Source: Mercurialis annua (Eukaryota > Streptophyta > Magnoliopsida > Malpighiales > Euphorbiaceae). Taken from it: DNA of 64,000 nucleotides. A program made the position numbers and the translations under genes. How positions within the stretch are numbered: the first letter of the stretch is position 1; each line of letters opens with the position of its first letter. Location of the stretch: the NCBI RefSeq assembly GCF_937616625.2, contig NC_065571.1, positions 48,903,651 to 48,967,650 of the forward strand, in the 5' to 3' direction. Of this stretch, positions 22,905-35,693 are shown one piece after another. Under the pieces are notes generated by a model that made no database searches, had not been told where the DNA came from, and saw nothing but the letters and a program-made list of their open reading frames with translations.

Positions 22905-24086
22905 TAATGAATTTAATATAAATGAGAATTTAACATAATCAAACAATTAAAGTAATCATAAACTAAATTTAATTTTATAGAATTTTGTGTTGCTATATAT
23001 ACTGTATAATTTTACATCGATAAATTAAATGATCGATACTTTAATTTAATATAAATAATTTTTCAACATGAACAAAAATATTTTAGTTTTAAACTAAACT
23101 TAAATTTTGAAATACTATAATTACCATTAGTTTACATATTAGTATTAACATTAGTAATTAATAAAATTCATTGGTGTAATGGCATTTGCGTAAATAGAAA
23201 AGCAAAGACAATGATTATATAAAGACAAAATTGTAAGAAATGGTAAATAAACATAGGTTTTTTGGATATTAAATGTCAAAGATGTGGGCATTTACATGGA
23301 ACATACTTGAAAATTACTTAAAAGGACAACAAAAATATGAAGAAAAAGAAGAAATAGAAGGACATAAAGGAGAAGTGGTGTTACTGTACAATGTACAGTG
23401 TTTTTCACTTCCACTTTATATGTTTTATATAGATTGTTAAAAATGTGATAGTGCAGAAATTTAGATATGCGTTAAATTTAAAAAAAATTATTATTAGAAA
23501 AAAAATTGAATTATAATAGATTTTAGCGTTGGAATAGAATATTTTATTTTATTTACTCACTCACACTAATGTTGTGCCTCATAAATTAAGGAAAATGGAA
23601 AATACATCTCCTGAAGGAGAATTGCACGAACAGGAAAGAGAACGATTTTTTTTAGTCAAAGTTACAAAAATTGCTCCTTCTAAACATAACAGAAAATGTT
23701 TTATTCATTTCATGTAAAATTAAAAAGGCTCACGAGATATTTAACACCTAATAATTTATTTTTCCTAAATCATCACTCATTAATTCACAAACTACAATTT
23801 CCTAAAAAGAGGTTAGATCTCCTCCTCCTTCATCGTTACATAATCAAATTTTAGATTCAGTAATAATATTTTTTTCAAATGTAAGATCAAACAAATCTAA
23901 TCTAATCATTTAAATATATTTTTTCTTCTTGTATACAATTATATTTAACATTCATACTGTAAACAAAATTAACATTCATACTGTTTTATTTGTTGTGATC
24001 ACAACTTTTAGTGATTCAGCGATTATGATCGGGTAAAGTAATGGAATAATCAGAGTATTAATTTATGAACGGATGAGACGAGAAAC
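22905..24086. promoter_or_regulatory. intergenic and upstream region of the glycosyltransferase gene
   Basis: A/T-rich DNA leading to the GT gene. Only the general upstream position is supported and no motif stands out. The palindrome CTGTACAATGTACAG near 23385 also occurs in the tandem repeat at 3.3 kb. Confidence 0.3.
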
Positions 24087-26014
24087 ATGCAAGTAATGTC
24101 AGGGTACAACAGACAGAGAGCACATCCGAAGAGCAAGAAGGCAATATGGATAATAGTAATGGCGTTTACAGTGGCCCTGTTTTTGATCGGTGGATCTGTA
24201 TATAGTCCAGCAGATAGTTCAGCAGCCTGTTTTTTTTTCCCGTCAAGAACCTGTAAGCTCTACGATAAGGCTAAAAATACAGCCCCACCGAGAGTATTAA
24301 GTGATGAAGAGATTGTAGCTCAGGTTGTGATTCGTGAGATTCTGAAGACGCCTCCAATTCAATCTAATAGCCCTAGAATTGCGTTTATGTTTTTGACTCC
24401 AGGCTCTTTGCCGTTCGAGAGACTCTGGGAACAGTTCTTTAATGTAAGCGCCCGTCGCGCCTCCTTTTATCTTCCGCTTTTCTTTCTGTCTGACTGATCG
24501 GTACGTAAACTAAAATGACGGTCATCGACAGGGGCATGAGGATAGATTCTCCGTGTATGTGCATGCGTCTAAAGAAAAGCCTGTTCATGTGAGTCGTTAT
24601 TTCGTCGGTCGGGATATTCCGAGTCATAAGGTATGTAATTTTAATTAGTGCTTCATTTTTTTTATATATAGATAGTGTTCCGACTGCTAAAGCATTTTAC
24701 TGAAAATGTACATACGCTAGGTGGAATGGGGAAAAATTTCGATGGTTGAAGCAGAAAAGAGACTATTGGCACGAGCACTTTTAGATCCTAACAACCAACA
24801 CTTTGTCTTGCTCTCTGATAGGTATATAAATACAGATTAATCATGTGTTGATTTGGATTAAAAATGTTGCTGATTCATTTTTGTCTTCAGCTGTGTGCCG
24901 CTGCATAGCTTCGATTATGTGTATAATTTTCTGATGTTCACAAATATCAGTTATATTGATAGGTGAGTTAATTAGTTAATTCACTCACAGTATATATAGA
25001 TCACAATAGTTCTGTTGATATGATCTGAGTCCTCTGTGTCTGTGTGTATATTTATAGTTTTGAGGACCATGGTCCTGATGGAAATGGAAGATATTCGGAG
25101 CATATGCTACCTGAGATTGAAAAAGAATATTTTAGGAAAGGCTCACAGGTATATTCATGTTGACAATTGGATAATTCCATGCTCATTACTACTGATTTTT
25201 GCTTCTGCCAATGAAAAAAAAAACTCGGATTTGTTCAGTGGTTCTCCATGAAGCGGCAGCATGCTATTATAGTTATGTCAGACTTCTTATACTACACCAA
25301 ATTTAGGCTCTTTTGCAGGGTATAGTATTTCAATTCTACTCTGTTTATTCATAAAATTTGATGAATCCACCACCTTCTTAATAATGTTGTGTGTCTGTGT
25401 GCGGAGTGCAGCCAAATATGAACGGGCGCAATTGCTACGCGGATGAGCATTACTTGCCTACAGTTTTTCATGTCAGTGCACCAAACTATACTTGATTATT
25501 TGCATTCTCTGTTAACTATTTGCTAATTAGATAATTAGGTGGCCTTAACATACAGATGATTGATCCTGTTGGCATTGCTAACTGGTCAGTAACATATGTC
25601 GACTGGTCCGAGAGGAAGTGGCATCCAAGAACATATAGGACCCGCGATGTTACTTACGAACTGCTCAAAAACATCACGGTAATATCAGTGATAAACAGTT
25701 TACTAGTAATTTTTATATAACGCGGGAAATTAGTTTAATCCTACTATCAATTGCAGTCTACAGACGTGGCCTTGCATCTTACAAGTGATAAAAAGGTATG
25801 GATTTTGTTGTTGCAACTTGCAATAATTAAGTAAGTATCATGAACATTAATAACTAACAAAATTAGTGATAATTGCGAAGTGCAGAGGGTAGTGACGACA
25901 GGACCGTGTTTGTGGAACGGAATGCAACGACCGTGCTACTTATTTGCTCGAAAGTTCTACCCTGAAGCTCTTGATAAATTATTGTTCCTTTTCTCTAATT
26001 ACACAGCCATTTAG
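24087..26014 (+). CDS. Core-2/I-branching beta-1,6-N-acetylglucosaminyltransferase-like protein
   Basis: Putative Golgi type II membrane glycosyltransferase of the plant Core-2/I-branching (DUF266, GT14-related) family. The acceptor is unknown for most members. Ten exons encode 383 aa: 24087-24443, 24532-24630, 24721-24821, 24891-24962, 25058-25148, 25239-25319, 25412-25471, 25556-25678, 25757-25795, 25886-26014. All introns are GT-AG and short. A basic N-tail precedes one membrane helix (IWIIVMAFTVALFLIGGSVY), then a stem and the catalytic region: PRIAFMFLTPGSLPFERLWE, RFSVYVHAS, QHFVLLSDSCVPLHSFDYVY, WFSMKRQHAIIVMSDFLYY, NCYADEHYLPT, VTYVDWSERKWHPRTY and CYLFARKFYPEALDKLL. All are family signatures. 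The start may instead be the second Met, three codons on (24096). The gene looks complete. Confidence 0.93.
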
Positions 26015-26634
26015 CTACCCATCTTGTCTTGATTCTGCCTATACAACCATTTTTTTAGCCACCAAATTGAGAATTTTAGAAACCAATTTTTCAATTGCTA
26101 ATAAGCCTTTTTCTTGTAGTTTTTTTTGCTGTATGCCACAATTAATATTAGTTTATATTATACCTTCCAAATAAATACCCACAGGAACAATCATTTATAG
26201 GTGTTTGAACTTTTTAAAATTTTCTACTGAGGCTTGTACATTTTTATTTTGTTCATTTAAATGTTTGAACCTGTTTTTTTTATATCCTTTATAACACGTT
26301 ATAGCGAATTTTGAAGGTTCAATGGAAATAAATTTATGGGTTTATTTCATTTTTTTAATAAATTACTCTTTTAAAGTTAATTAAATTATAAGAAAAATAA
26401 AAAAAACAAAAAATATCACATATTATAAATTCTAATAATTAATTATACTTTTTATTGAATTTGAGCGGAGGTCGAGCTCGAGTAGCTCGGTTATTGGTCG
26501 AGCACCGAGTTTCAAAATTTAGACGTATTCGAGTTCGAGCTTGAGCTTATCATTGTATAACACACTCGAGCCTGAACTAACTTGGGCAGGGCCAGGCTGT
26601 TTACGCCCCTAGCATAATAGGTGAAGCGTGCTGA
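26015..26634. other. 3' flank of the glycosyltransferase gene
   Basis: Expected to contain the 3' UTR and polyadenylation signal. No other gene. The stretch at 26465-26600 (GAGCTCGAGTAGCTCGG and nearby) is richer in GAGC/CTCG than its surroundings and may be old repeat DNA. Confidence 0.35.
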
Positions 26635-27172
26635 GAGCATCCCCAATGGTATTCTTTAAAATAAAAAGCATTTTTTGTAAAATAAAGAGTATCTTAAAGA
26701 TAAAGAGTGATATTTAAATTTTTACTCCAATGGACTCTTTAATATCGGTTTTTCTTTAATATCAGTTTTTTATTGTATATAATTTTAATAATTAATAATA
26801 AACTAAAAGTATTAAATAATAATAATAATAAATTAATTATCTCTCTAATATTAAATTTTATTTTATTTTTTTCATAAAAATATTAATAAAATATTATATA
26901 TTAATAAAATAATTTTTTTATTTAATTTTTTATTCATTTATTTATTCAGTTTTTTTACTAAAAGTAAAAATAACCACTTTATTTTTTAAAATTTAAAATT
27001 TTACTATTTGAAAAATGAAGTAGAGAGTGAAAATGGCTCTCTACATGTGGAGAGCCATTTTCACTCTCTACTGTAAATATAGAAAATAAAGAGTCTATTA
27101 AACTTCTAATTTATTGTCAAACTCTTTAATTTAAAGAGTTTGACAATTTTAGAGAGTCCATTAGGGATGTTC
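26635..27172. mobile_element. 538-bp MITE with GAGCATCCCCAATGG ends
   Basis: Left end GAGCATCCCCAATGG pairs with right end CCATTAGGGATGTTC. Both sides carry the 3-bp TGA (26632-26634 and 27173-27175), compatible with a PIF/Harbinger-like insertion, though that superfamily usually duplicates TWA. Inside is a near-perfect hairpin, TGAAAATGGCTCTCTAC paired with its complement around 27029-27066. Confidence 0.65.
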
Positions 27173-27175
27173 TGA

Positions 27176-29900
27176 GTGTGGCAAAAATGATCGTAAATGA
27201 AGCAGTAGAGAAAAGATGGGTAGTCATCATGGTTTTATTGTGTTTTGTGGACTACTGGTCTACTACATATATCTATAGTAAAATTTAGTTTTGATCAATA
27301 AATTTAACTAGTTCGCTTTTGTATTTTTCCAAATTTTAATTATTTTAATGGCTTTTTATATGAAATGCTATTTTTTTTAAACATTTACTTTTTTACCATC
27401 CCTTCTAAATCTTTACATTTCATACCAGATTTCTTTTCTTTAATACTATTTTTTAAAAAAACTTTACTTTCTATATTAATTCACATTTTCCATCATTTTC
27501 TTTCATCATTTTTAATTATTTTTTTCACCATTATATTCCTGCACTTAATATTTATCACATATTTTAATTTTAATTTTTTTAATTTTTTTTAATTTTTTTG
27601 GATTTTGACTTTTTTTTTACTGCTGATGTTTTTTGTCAGTTTTAATATTAACATGAAATCAACATATGTAATAAATTCACTAATTTAAATTTTTCAATCT
27701 TTTTTTCACTAATTTTTATTTTTTAAACATTTTTTCAATTTGATATCAATTTTTTTATTTTATTTCACATATAATGTGTTCTTTTTCGTTAATGTTAAAT
27801 CAAGTAAATATTAACATAATATCAACACAATATCAACATAAGATCAATATTGTAACGTTACAATAATTTAACATCATTATTGTCTTCTTCACCGATGATA
27901 AAATCAACAAAATATCAACCGAAAATCAACACAATATCAACACTGTAATATTACAATAATTCAACATCATTATATGTTTTCTCCTTAATGCTACCATATC
28001 ATTTTTAGTCTCAATTTAATTTAATTTTTTTAGTTGATTTCAGAGACAATATTATCTTATTTTTCAATATTAAAATATAAAAAAATCAGTTGATATCAAC
28101 ATAAAGTCAACATAAAATAAACAACACTGTAATATTACAATAATTCAGCAATCAATCATCATCAAGAAATCGTTTTGCAGAATAAAAAAACGCAGAAACA
28201 CAAGCAAAAATAACAGAATTTTATTCCATAAAATTACAAAATTATTGTACATAACATGAAATGAGTATTCGATTCTTTAAATATACTCTTTATACATGTT
28301 TAATGGTGAAAAAACATTAATAAATAAACAAATTATAGATCTGAAAAATAAAAGAAAGAACAACAAATTTCAGATCTGAAATCAAAACGATAAAAGAAAG
28401 CTAACAGCGAGACGAAGGCGGAACGACGAAAATGGAACGGCGGAGGCGGATTGATGCAAAAAAACAAAAAGGTGAGTTGAGAGAAAAAAGAGAGAAATCT
28501 GAGAAGAGAAAAAATAATTTTGTTTATGAGGATTTGTGCTATTAAGGTTCTATTTATATAAATGGTATAAAAATAATAAATTCTTTTTCGTATGTTAGTT
28601 TTAAAATGTTAAATATGAGTCACTATAAAAGTAAATCAAATTTGAATGTTGATTATTTGAGTAAAAATCCTATTTTAATTGGTTTATTGAAATAATTTAA
28701 TCAGTTGTGATGGAATTATGGAAAGAGTGGCGGGATTAGGTCAAATAGAGGAAGGGAATTGATGGAATTAGCGCCACGTGGCACTAACACACTGCAAAGT
28801 AGGAGCTGCATTTTCTGAAAGAATTAATTTTATCCACATCAGATAACTGGTCAGCAGCATGTCTTTACAATTTAACAGTCACGTGGCACTATATGACCAT
28901 TTCTTTTATGTTTTAGGATAGATATATTTATATTGCAAAATTAAAATTGAGTTATTTTTTTTCTTGAAATCCTTAAAATTGAGTTATTGAATTTAGGTAT
29001 AATGATAAATTAAATTTAAAACTTTGTAAGTTATAATTTTATTTAATTTTTTATAATAATAACCTAATTTTATTAGTTCGTTATAATTTTAGTCACTTTT
29101 TAATCAATTAATTTTTTTTTAAATTTTTCACCTCAATGCGATATTTATTAGTTTCGTTTGATTTTTTCAATCATTTTAAAAAATAATTACATAAAATATA
29201 ATATAAGGTGGTCAATTTATATTAAAAATTAATTTAACTGCATTGTTTAGCCTAATTATTTTTATATATTTGTTTAATTTTTTGGAGAGGTGGTCAATCG
29301 ACCTCCTTCTCAACCATATGGCTTCGCCACTAACCTCAATACAATAGTTATTAATTTCGTTTGACTTTTTCTGTCATTTTTAGTTTTAAATTTGTCATTT
29401 TTACCTCAATCATTGAAAAAAATTAAAAATTTATAATTAGATTTTAATGTCATTTTAAAATATAAAATTCTGAAAAATAATTTGCTCATTATGGACCTAA
29501 TTTATTAATTCAATTAAATATTAGAACTATTAAATTGACTGAATTTTTTTTGACTAAAATTGTAACAAACTATTAAAATTTAATTATTATTATAAAACTT
29601 AATTTTTTTAAATAAAATTACAATAACTAGTAAAAATTTAGATTTATTTTACTATCAAACCGTATATTTAAAAGGTATTTTGTCTCACGAGTTGTTCAAG
29701 AACTGAGTCGATAAATTAAATTTAAAATTTACTAGTCTTTTGTTTAATTTTCCTGCTGAGTTTTATTCTTGTGGCGAAAAATTTAATTAACCTTTCATAT
29801 AAATCGAGTGAAAAAATGACTTTAATGAATCAAACAAAAGAATTGACTAAATCCATTTAACAAGAAAAAAAATCAGTGTAAATACTTGTGTTTAGAGAGT
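27176..29900. other. A/T-rich intergenic desert with short degenerate repeats
   Basis: No gene supported. Poly-T/poly-A runs dominate. Between 27800 and 28160 the strings ACAATATCAACA and ACAATAATT(C/T)AACATCATTAT recur about three times. A small GC-richer patch at 28405-28460 (GGAACGGCGGAGGCGGATTG) stands out but encodes nothing recognisable. Confidence 0.5.
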
Positions 29901-30309
29901 TTTTTAACTAAGAAACCAACCGTCCCATTATTTTCGGAGGAAAATCATCATCCCAAGGGTATTTGTGACCTTTGCTTTATGTGTCGACATTAAAATAAAA
30001 AATGAAAAACACACACATTGTGCCCACCAGCTAAACAAATTCACACGTGTCGATATCTGAGCGATCCTATCTGGCAATCCACATCCTACCAATCCCATAT
30101 ATTCACATCGCATCGCTCAGCCAAAACAGAGTCAATCCCGACCGTCGATTCAAAATCCAATAAATGAAAAGCGCGGGAAAACGAATTGGATACACCCTGT
30201 CTGTAGAATAGCGTTTGTGTCACAGTGACAGACCATTTGCTACAACTCAGGAAAAGGATAGGGAGAGAGAAAAAAAAAGGTAATCTGTACGGACTTTTAT
30301 TCTCTCTTA
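29901..30309 (+). promoter_or_regulatory. upstream region of the selenoprotein H-like gene
   Basis: Directly upstream of the ATG at 30310. It ends in a purine-rich leader (AAAAGGATAGGGAGAGAG). A possible G-box-like CACACGTGTCG occurs at about 30042. No TATA box is evident. Confidence 0.3.
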
Positions 30310-32176
30310 ATGGCTCCCAAGAAGCGAAAGTCTGAGGGGACCGACGATGCGGTGGCGAAGCCAGTTAGGGCGGTGGCAGCTACAACCAGAGTGACTCGCA
30401 GCTCGGCTTTGAAGAATAGAAGTCCGGCGGTGGCAGCTCTCGAGTTACCTAAGAGGAAAAAGGGAAAAGCAGCGGCGGAAGCTAAGAAGATTAAGGCTGA
30501 AGTGAAAGCGGAGACTGAGAGTAAGAACGTTGAAGAAAAAAACGACGTCGCCGATGGCAAGGAAGAAGCGGATGAGGACGAAACTGCCGACGACGAGAGC
30601 AATAACAAAACTATTGTTGTTGAGCACTGGTAACTTCATTCGTTTTATTTTATCATTTTTTTTGTTTTTGTTTTTTGCGTTTATTTGTACTGTTTGGCTA
30701 CAGTGAAAGTCAAGGAAAATGACAGTGTGAGAGAGAGATAGTAAAGTTAAGTTAATATTTGAGTGCGCTGTTTTAGTTTCTAAATTTAGCTGAAGAATCG
30801 TTGAAATGGCGGTGAGATTGACAAGTAGTAAAGCTAGGGTTTCAAATGAAAAATTTAAAATATGTAAATTAGCAGTCATCAAATACCAAAGTAAATGACA
30901 TAAGATGAATTGCTGTGTATTATTTCACAGTATTTCTTTGAAAATTTTGTTAGGGTTTACATATTAGGGTTTTTGCTAGATTTGCCTGGCTAATGTCTTA
31001 TTCATTTGTTGCCTGCTGCAGCAAACAATGCAACTCGTTTAAGACGAGGGCTGTTCAAGTGAAAAAAGGATTGGAGAGTGCTGTTCCTGGTATCAATGTT
31101 GTTCTTAATCCTGATCAGGTATTTGTTCAGTTTCTACTGGCTTTGCTTTCAATCTGTTGTTCAGCCTTGTTATTGTGTTTTTTTAATGAAATGCTATGAT
31201 ATTACTGTCTTTAATTGATCTGGATTAGCATGCATCTGTTAGTTGTACAAAGTGATTCTGATATTGTGTTTTATTAAATGTTTTCTTTGTGTTAATATAT
31301 CTGCCTAAGTATGTCAAATTACTAGTAATTTCTGTTTTCATAGACACTTCAATTGAGTTGATGTTATTTTGTTTATTTAACAGCCTAGGAAGGGTTGCTT
31401 TGAAATACGAGAGGAAGGTGGAGAGACTTTCATCAGTCTTCAGGTAAAGCTTAGACCAATATCATCCATAAACAGACTATTTATTTAACATTACTCTATT
31501 CAGTGTCAAATATTGCATAATGTACATGCTCTGTCTAGTGTCTATATGCAATACTGATCTTGTGCTATCAAGGATTTAATGTCATGAATTTATCAAGCTT
31601 GTTTGAAGAGTATGGTGAAATTTAGTAGTTTGGGATGTATATTAAATTTAGCATTTGCAACTATCTTTTCACGTGTAACTGTTCATCATTTGTTATAAGT
31701 CCTCTTATTGATCGTTAGGTTGTGGAATATGCTCCTGTTGTTTGGGTCTTAACATTTATCTATTTTTTATGGAGGATTTCCAAACCCCCGCACCTCTGCC
31801 AGGTTGCCTATTCAAAATATTTAGTTTAGGTCAATTGAAGAAGATTTGAAATGTGCCTAGCTTGTTTATATTCTATTAGACATATAAGGTTTTGGACAAT
31901 GGAGAGCAGAGAGTTTTCAAATGCTTGTTGTTCTGTTTCATTCTGTAGTATAATATTCAAGGCAGTCTCATTGTTTATATGTGCAGGTCTTTTTAAAGGG
32001 AGTTGTTTTAGCATTTTATACAAATCCTAAGTATTCTTAGAAGTAGATTGTGTACCTGGGGCTGCCTCATTTTATTTCTATTTCTACTTTTGCAGGACAT
32101 GACACGACCATTTAAGCCAATGAAGGATCTTGATATGGAAAAGGTCATCTCAGACGTAATTGAGAAGATAAAGTGA
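30310..32176 (+). CDS. selenoprotein H homologue, Cys form (Rdx thioredoxin-like fold)
   Basis: Predicted 185-aa nuclear redox protein of the SelT/SelW/SelH (Rdx) family. Four exons: 30310-30629, 31022-31118, 31384-31443, 32096-32176, all GT-AG and in frame. The N-terminal half is a basic Lys/Ala-rich tail with likely nuclear signals (MAPKKRKSEG, LPKRKKGK), followed by an acidic stretch. The folded part starts at VVEHCKQCNSFKTRAVQVKK. CKQC at residues 107-110 is the CxxC redox motif, where animal SelH has CxxU, so a cysteine replaces selenocysteine as expected in land plants. It continues with LESAVPGINVVLNPDQPRKG, CFEIREEGGETFISLQDMTR and ends in EKVISDVIEKIK. The first Met (MAPKKRK) is the obvious start. 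The first codon of CKQC is split by intron 1. Confidence 0.9.
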
Positions 32177-32976
32177 TGATGCAATCCCTACTGGTTTGAT
32201 TTGGTTGCAGATAGTATTTTGTGAAGTTGGAATTTGACCAAGCTAACTTGATCTTTTGAAGTAGAAATATTTGAATTGATATATGTTGATTTCTTGACAC
32301 ATTGCTTTTATATGTTTTTTTGATGTAAGTTTGTCATCCCTAAGAACAAACTATTTTTGGTTATTCATGAGCATCAGCATAGCGATTCATGTTGTAACAC
32401 ATTACTAATGCTATGTCAATTGTCTTGCCGTGAATTTCTAGGAATTATTCTTGTTTCCTTGTTTTGTTTTTACTTTTTACCCATTTGCCTAAAATCATTG
32501 TGTGCAAGTGAAATGCACAAGCCTCCTAATATATCTGCAACTGAAACAGAATCAGTTGTCTTCACCTCTTTGTAGATGTATAGTATTGTCATAATCAGTT
32601 ATCTTATTTTCTTGGTGGCACAGATATGGTTCTGATGCCTGCGAATCAAATCTGTATGCACCTTGTTTTCATGCAGAGACCTTGAAAATTTTGTTTTAGT
32701 AATTTTCAGGCCTGAAAAATTCAGTAAGTTGAAAAGTAGGCATGTTGAATTAAGCAAAAGGAAGGATAGTGTTGACAAGTTTGAATCCCTAGATTTGTCA
32801 TTTCTTCGAAATCCGACAAAACAAAGAATGCCCCAATTATGAACAAAAGAATTACAGGATGGATAATACATATACTTGAAACAGAAAAGGGGTGATTATA
32901 AATGGAAAGGGATTTAGCATCACTCTTTTTCCATTTTTTTCTTTTTTCTTGTGTTTTTAAGTTTTTCCTCAAACTC
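32177..32976. other. convergent 3' flanks
   Basis: About 800 bp between the stop codons of the SelH-like gene (plus) and the FLA gene (minus). It must contain both 3' UTRs. No other gene is supportable. Confidence 0.5.
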
Positions 32977-33807
32977 TTAGAAGACAATCATGCAAGCCGC
33001 CAACCCCATGGCAAGAGCGACACCACTGCTTACAACATTGTGCAGAGCTGAAGAAGCAGCAGGTGCTGCAGCAGGGGAATCATCAGCAGGTGGTGTGTTA
33101 GGCTCTGGTGGAGAGCTTCCGGGTGCATCAGCATCAGGTGCATCTGCCGCAGGAGTAGGTGCCTCGGTGGGTGAATCATCAGCGGTTGGTTCCTCAGCGA
33201 CGGGTGCAGGAGTCTTAGCAGATTTCGTGGGAGCAGGAGCAGGTGCTTTCTTGGGAGCAGGAGGTGGTGGAGGAGCCATGTTCTCAATTCCAGGAGCCTC
33301 AATGATACTGCTGACTTGAAGCACAGAAATGTTGTAAGGCTGTGCAGCCACTGATCCTTCAAGAGAAGCAGTGACCTGAGAACCCTTCACGGCAGACCCA
33401 AAAATGATTCCGTTTGGAGTCTTGGTAACATTCAAGAAACCCTGTTGAGTGTCTGCCATACCAGTAGTTTGGTAAAGAGTTGTAAGAATGCTGCTCTTTT
33501 TTTGAATCTTTTGAAGCTTTGGCTGATCATAATAATCAAGAATCACGTGGGCGCCCAAGATCCTCTTCACTACATCAATAGGTTTTCCGGAGACAGCGCC
33601 CATGCCACTGTTACTGACGGCCAGAACGGTGATGGTCTGGCGGGTGTTGATTTGTTGGGCGAGGCCAGTTTGAGTGAGGAGGTTGTTGAAGGTGGAGAAG
33701 TCAGGATAGTTGGCAAGAATGCGGGTGATGTTGAAGGCGGTGGAGGACGACGATAAGATGCAGAGGAGAGCCACGACGAGCAGAGAAGAGGCGGTGTTGG
33801 AATCCAT
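32977..33807 (-). CDS. fasciclin-like arabinogalactan protein, FLA14/FLA3-like
   Basis: GPI-anchored cell-surface proteoglycan, 276 aa, single exon as usual for this subgroup. Start chosen at MDSNTASSLLVV (33807), which opens a clean signal peptide ending near STAFN. An in-frame Met at 33873 would put a charged tail in front of it. One fasciclin domain follows, with NITRILANYPDFSTFNNLLT, the H1-like INTRQTITVLAVSN, VILDYYD and the H2-like PYNISVLQVSSIIEAPG. Next comes a Pro/Ala/Ser-rich arabinogalactan region (APPPPPAPKKAPAPAPTK, TEAPTPAADAP) and a hydrophobic GPI-attachment tail (VVSSGVALAMGLAACMIVF). Potential N-glycosylation sites include NIT, NVT and NIS. Relatives FLA3 and FLA14 act in pollen and are thought to affect wall or membrane properties, but expression cannot be read from the sequence. 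Confidence 0.94.
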   Translation of the reverse strand: MDSNTASSLLVVALLCILSSSSTAFNITRILANYPDFSTFNNLLTQTGLAQQINTRQTITVLAVSNSGMGAVSGKPIDVVKRILGAHVILDYYDQPKLQKIQKKSSILTTLYQTTGMADTQQGFLNVTKTPNGIIFGSAVKGSQVTASLEGSVAAQPYNISVLQVSSIIEAPGIENMAPPPPPAPKKAPAPAPTKSAKTPAPVAEEPTADDSPTEAPTPAADAPDADAPGSSPPEPNTPPADDSPAAAPAASSALHNVVSSGVALAMGLAACMIVF

Positions 33808-34338
33808 TGTTTTGGTTTGCTTGCCAAAGGTAATGGTGATTCCAATTTGCCTCTTAGCCTGTTCATCCATCAAACTTTTGAGCTCTTCTTATAAAGAATG
33901 AGCATGGCCAGAATTTGAAAGGTTTAGAGTGAATGTCTCTCTGAATTGTACCTATTCCTATATTTGGAGGAGTTGTTCTCAATTCCATCAAATCTATTCT
34001 ATCATAATAAGTTAACACGTCTTCTGTTATCATTTTTCAACTCATTCCTTTCCTCTTTCAAACTAATTCAGTTTATTTTCTGCTCTGTTAACTTTATCAG
34101 TGCAGTTTTTTTCTTTTCATTGGACTATTTACAACTTCTATTTTAAAGGAACTCTATTTTACATATCCAACCATAAACTATATCTCCAACTTTAAAAAAA
34201 TATTTATGCTCATATTACCTTTTATACTATTATCATTAATATTTTTACTACTTTATAATTCTAACAACTTAACTCATATTTAATTTCATTTTTACATATT
34301 CATCCAAATTTAAAACAACTAATTTTTAGTATATAATA
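33808..34338 (-). promoter_or_regulatory. upstream region of the FLA gene
   Basis: Directly upstream of the minus-strand FLA start. CTTATAAAGAATG near 33887 could be read on the minus strand as a TATA-like element, but this is weak. Otherwise A/T-rich. Confidence 0.3.
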
Positions 34339-34700
34339 CTCCTTTCGTCCCACAAAGATAGGCCATTTGGACAAACACAAGAATTAAAAAAAATATAGTT
34401 AGATTAGTTAAAATTAGTTTAGTTATGTACTTTTCATTTTTAACCTTTAATAATTTTTTAAATAAATAAATAATATTAATGACTAATTTTTATATTGGTG
34501 TATTTTACATTGATATTAAAAATTGACATTTATTCCATATTGGAACATGAAGCAATTAATTAAATTGAAGATAACAATGTATATTTATTAGGGGTAACTA
34601 AGTCTTTTAATTTTAAAATTATTAACCAAAAATAAAAGGTGGCCTATAATTTGTGATACCCAAAATAGAAAGATAGCCTATCTTTGTGGGATGGAGGGAG
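34339..34700. mobile_element. Stowaway-like MITE, 362 bp
   Basis: Left end CTCCTTTCGTCCCACAAAGA pairs with right end TCTTTGTGGGATGGAGGGAG. The termini carry the CTCC(C)TCCGTCCCA signature of Tc1/mariner MITEs, and TA flanks the left side (right side TTA). Further inside, GATAGGCC pairs with GGCCTA. Confidence 0.75.
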
Positions 34701-35693
34701 TTATAAAGTAACTAAACTATCATTTGTTTCTTAATTTAAATTCTTATCACTATTACTATTATTATTATTTATAATATTAAATATTATCATTTTTGTCCTA
34801 TTTAATAAAATATTGTTGTTTGTTTGACCTTCTGTTTTATTAATTTATAAAATAAGCGAATTTTTATTATTTAATTTTATTGTAAGTCGTATATGAAAAT
34901 ATAATAATAAAAATACATAATTGTAAAATTATAACATTTTCATATATTTATTGTAGGATGTAATTGTATAAATTAGTTTTAATGAGTTAAATAAGTTATT
35001 TGTAAAGTCCAAAATTACAAACTAGTTCTTATAAAAATATGAATAGTGAAAATATTTAGCAAAGATAGTTTTTTTTTTGAATTAGTGAAGAAGAAGAGTT
35101 TTTTATTGTATTTATAACATGAAAAAATATTCAGACTAAATGTTAAATATGAATGATTTCTTTTTGAACATTACTCCAGTAAAAAGAGATCAAATTAATA
35201 TTTTAGGGTACAATAAAAAATAAAAAATGCGAAATAGAGTAAAATTAGCGATTTTACAACGTCAAAGTGCTATTGAAAAAAATAAAGGTCGATAGTTTTT
35301 GAAATATTCTGTCTTAATATAATAAAAGACAAACTAAGATGGAGAAATACTTTATCTCTTTGTGAGTTCAATTTTGAAAGCACTTAAAAATCATGTTTGT
35401 TTCATGATTTTTTTGAGTTGCATGCATGTGTAGATCTATAATTCAAACATGAAGTTTTGAAGTTTTTTTGACATGTCAAAATTTCTTATTTTTCTTATGG
35501 TCCATATGAACTTTTAAATATTGAATATTTTCTTCAATATTATATTTTATTTGTTTGTTATTTTTTTAATATTTTATTTTATTTTGTTGATAAACTTCTA
35601 TCTTTTAAATTTCCCTTGAAAAATATGGTTGGAAAGGTTGGAACGTTAAAAGTTCAAGCAGTTTCTCGAGATAGTCGATAAAGTTTTAAGTTA
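34701..35693. other. A/T-rich intergenic DNA with a half copy of a MITE family
   Basis: No gene. At about 35195-35300 the strings TTTTAGGGTACAATAAAAAA, GTAAAATTAGCGATTTTACAACGTC and AAAGGTCGATAG resemble the right arm of the MULE-type MITE at 39088-39592. Confidence 0.4.

Noticed and set aside
27365..27592. Phe/Leu/Ile-rich frame of 75 codons
   Set aside because: Translation of a T-rich low-complexity stretch, not a membrane protein.
30297..30882. Long minus-strand frames over the SelH-like first exon
   Set aside because: Antisense shadows of the Lys/Ala-rich exon; the plus strand has the conserved CxxC domain and splice sites.
32990..33319. Gly/Ala-rich frame on the plus strand
   Set aside because: Antisense shadow of the Pro/Ala-rich arabinogalactan region of the FLA gene.
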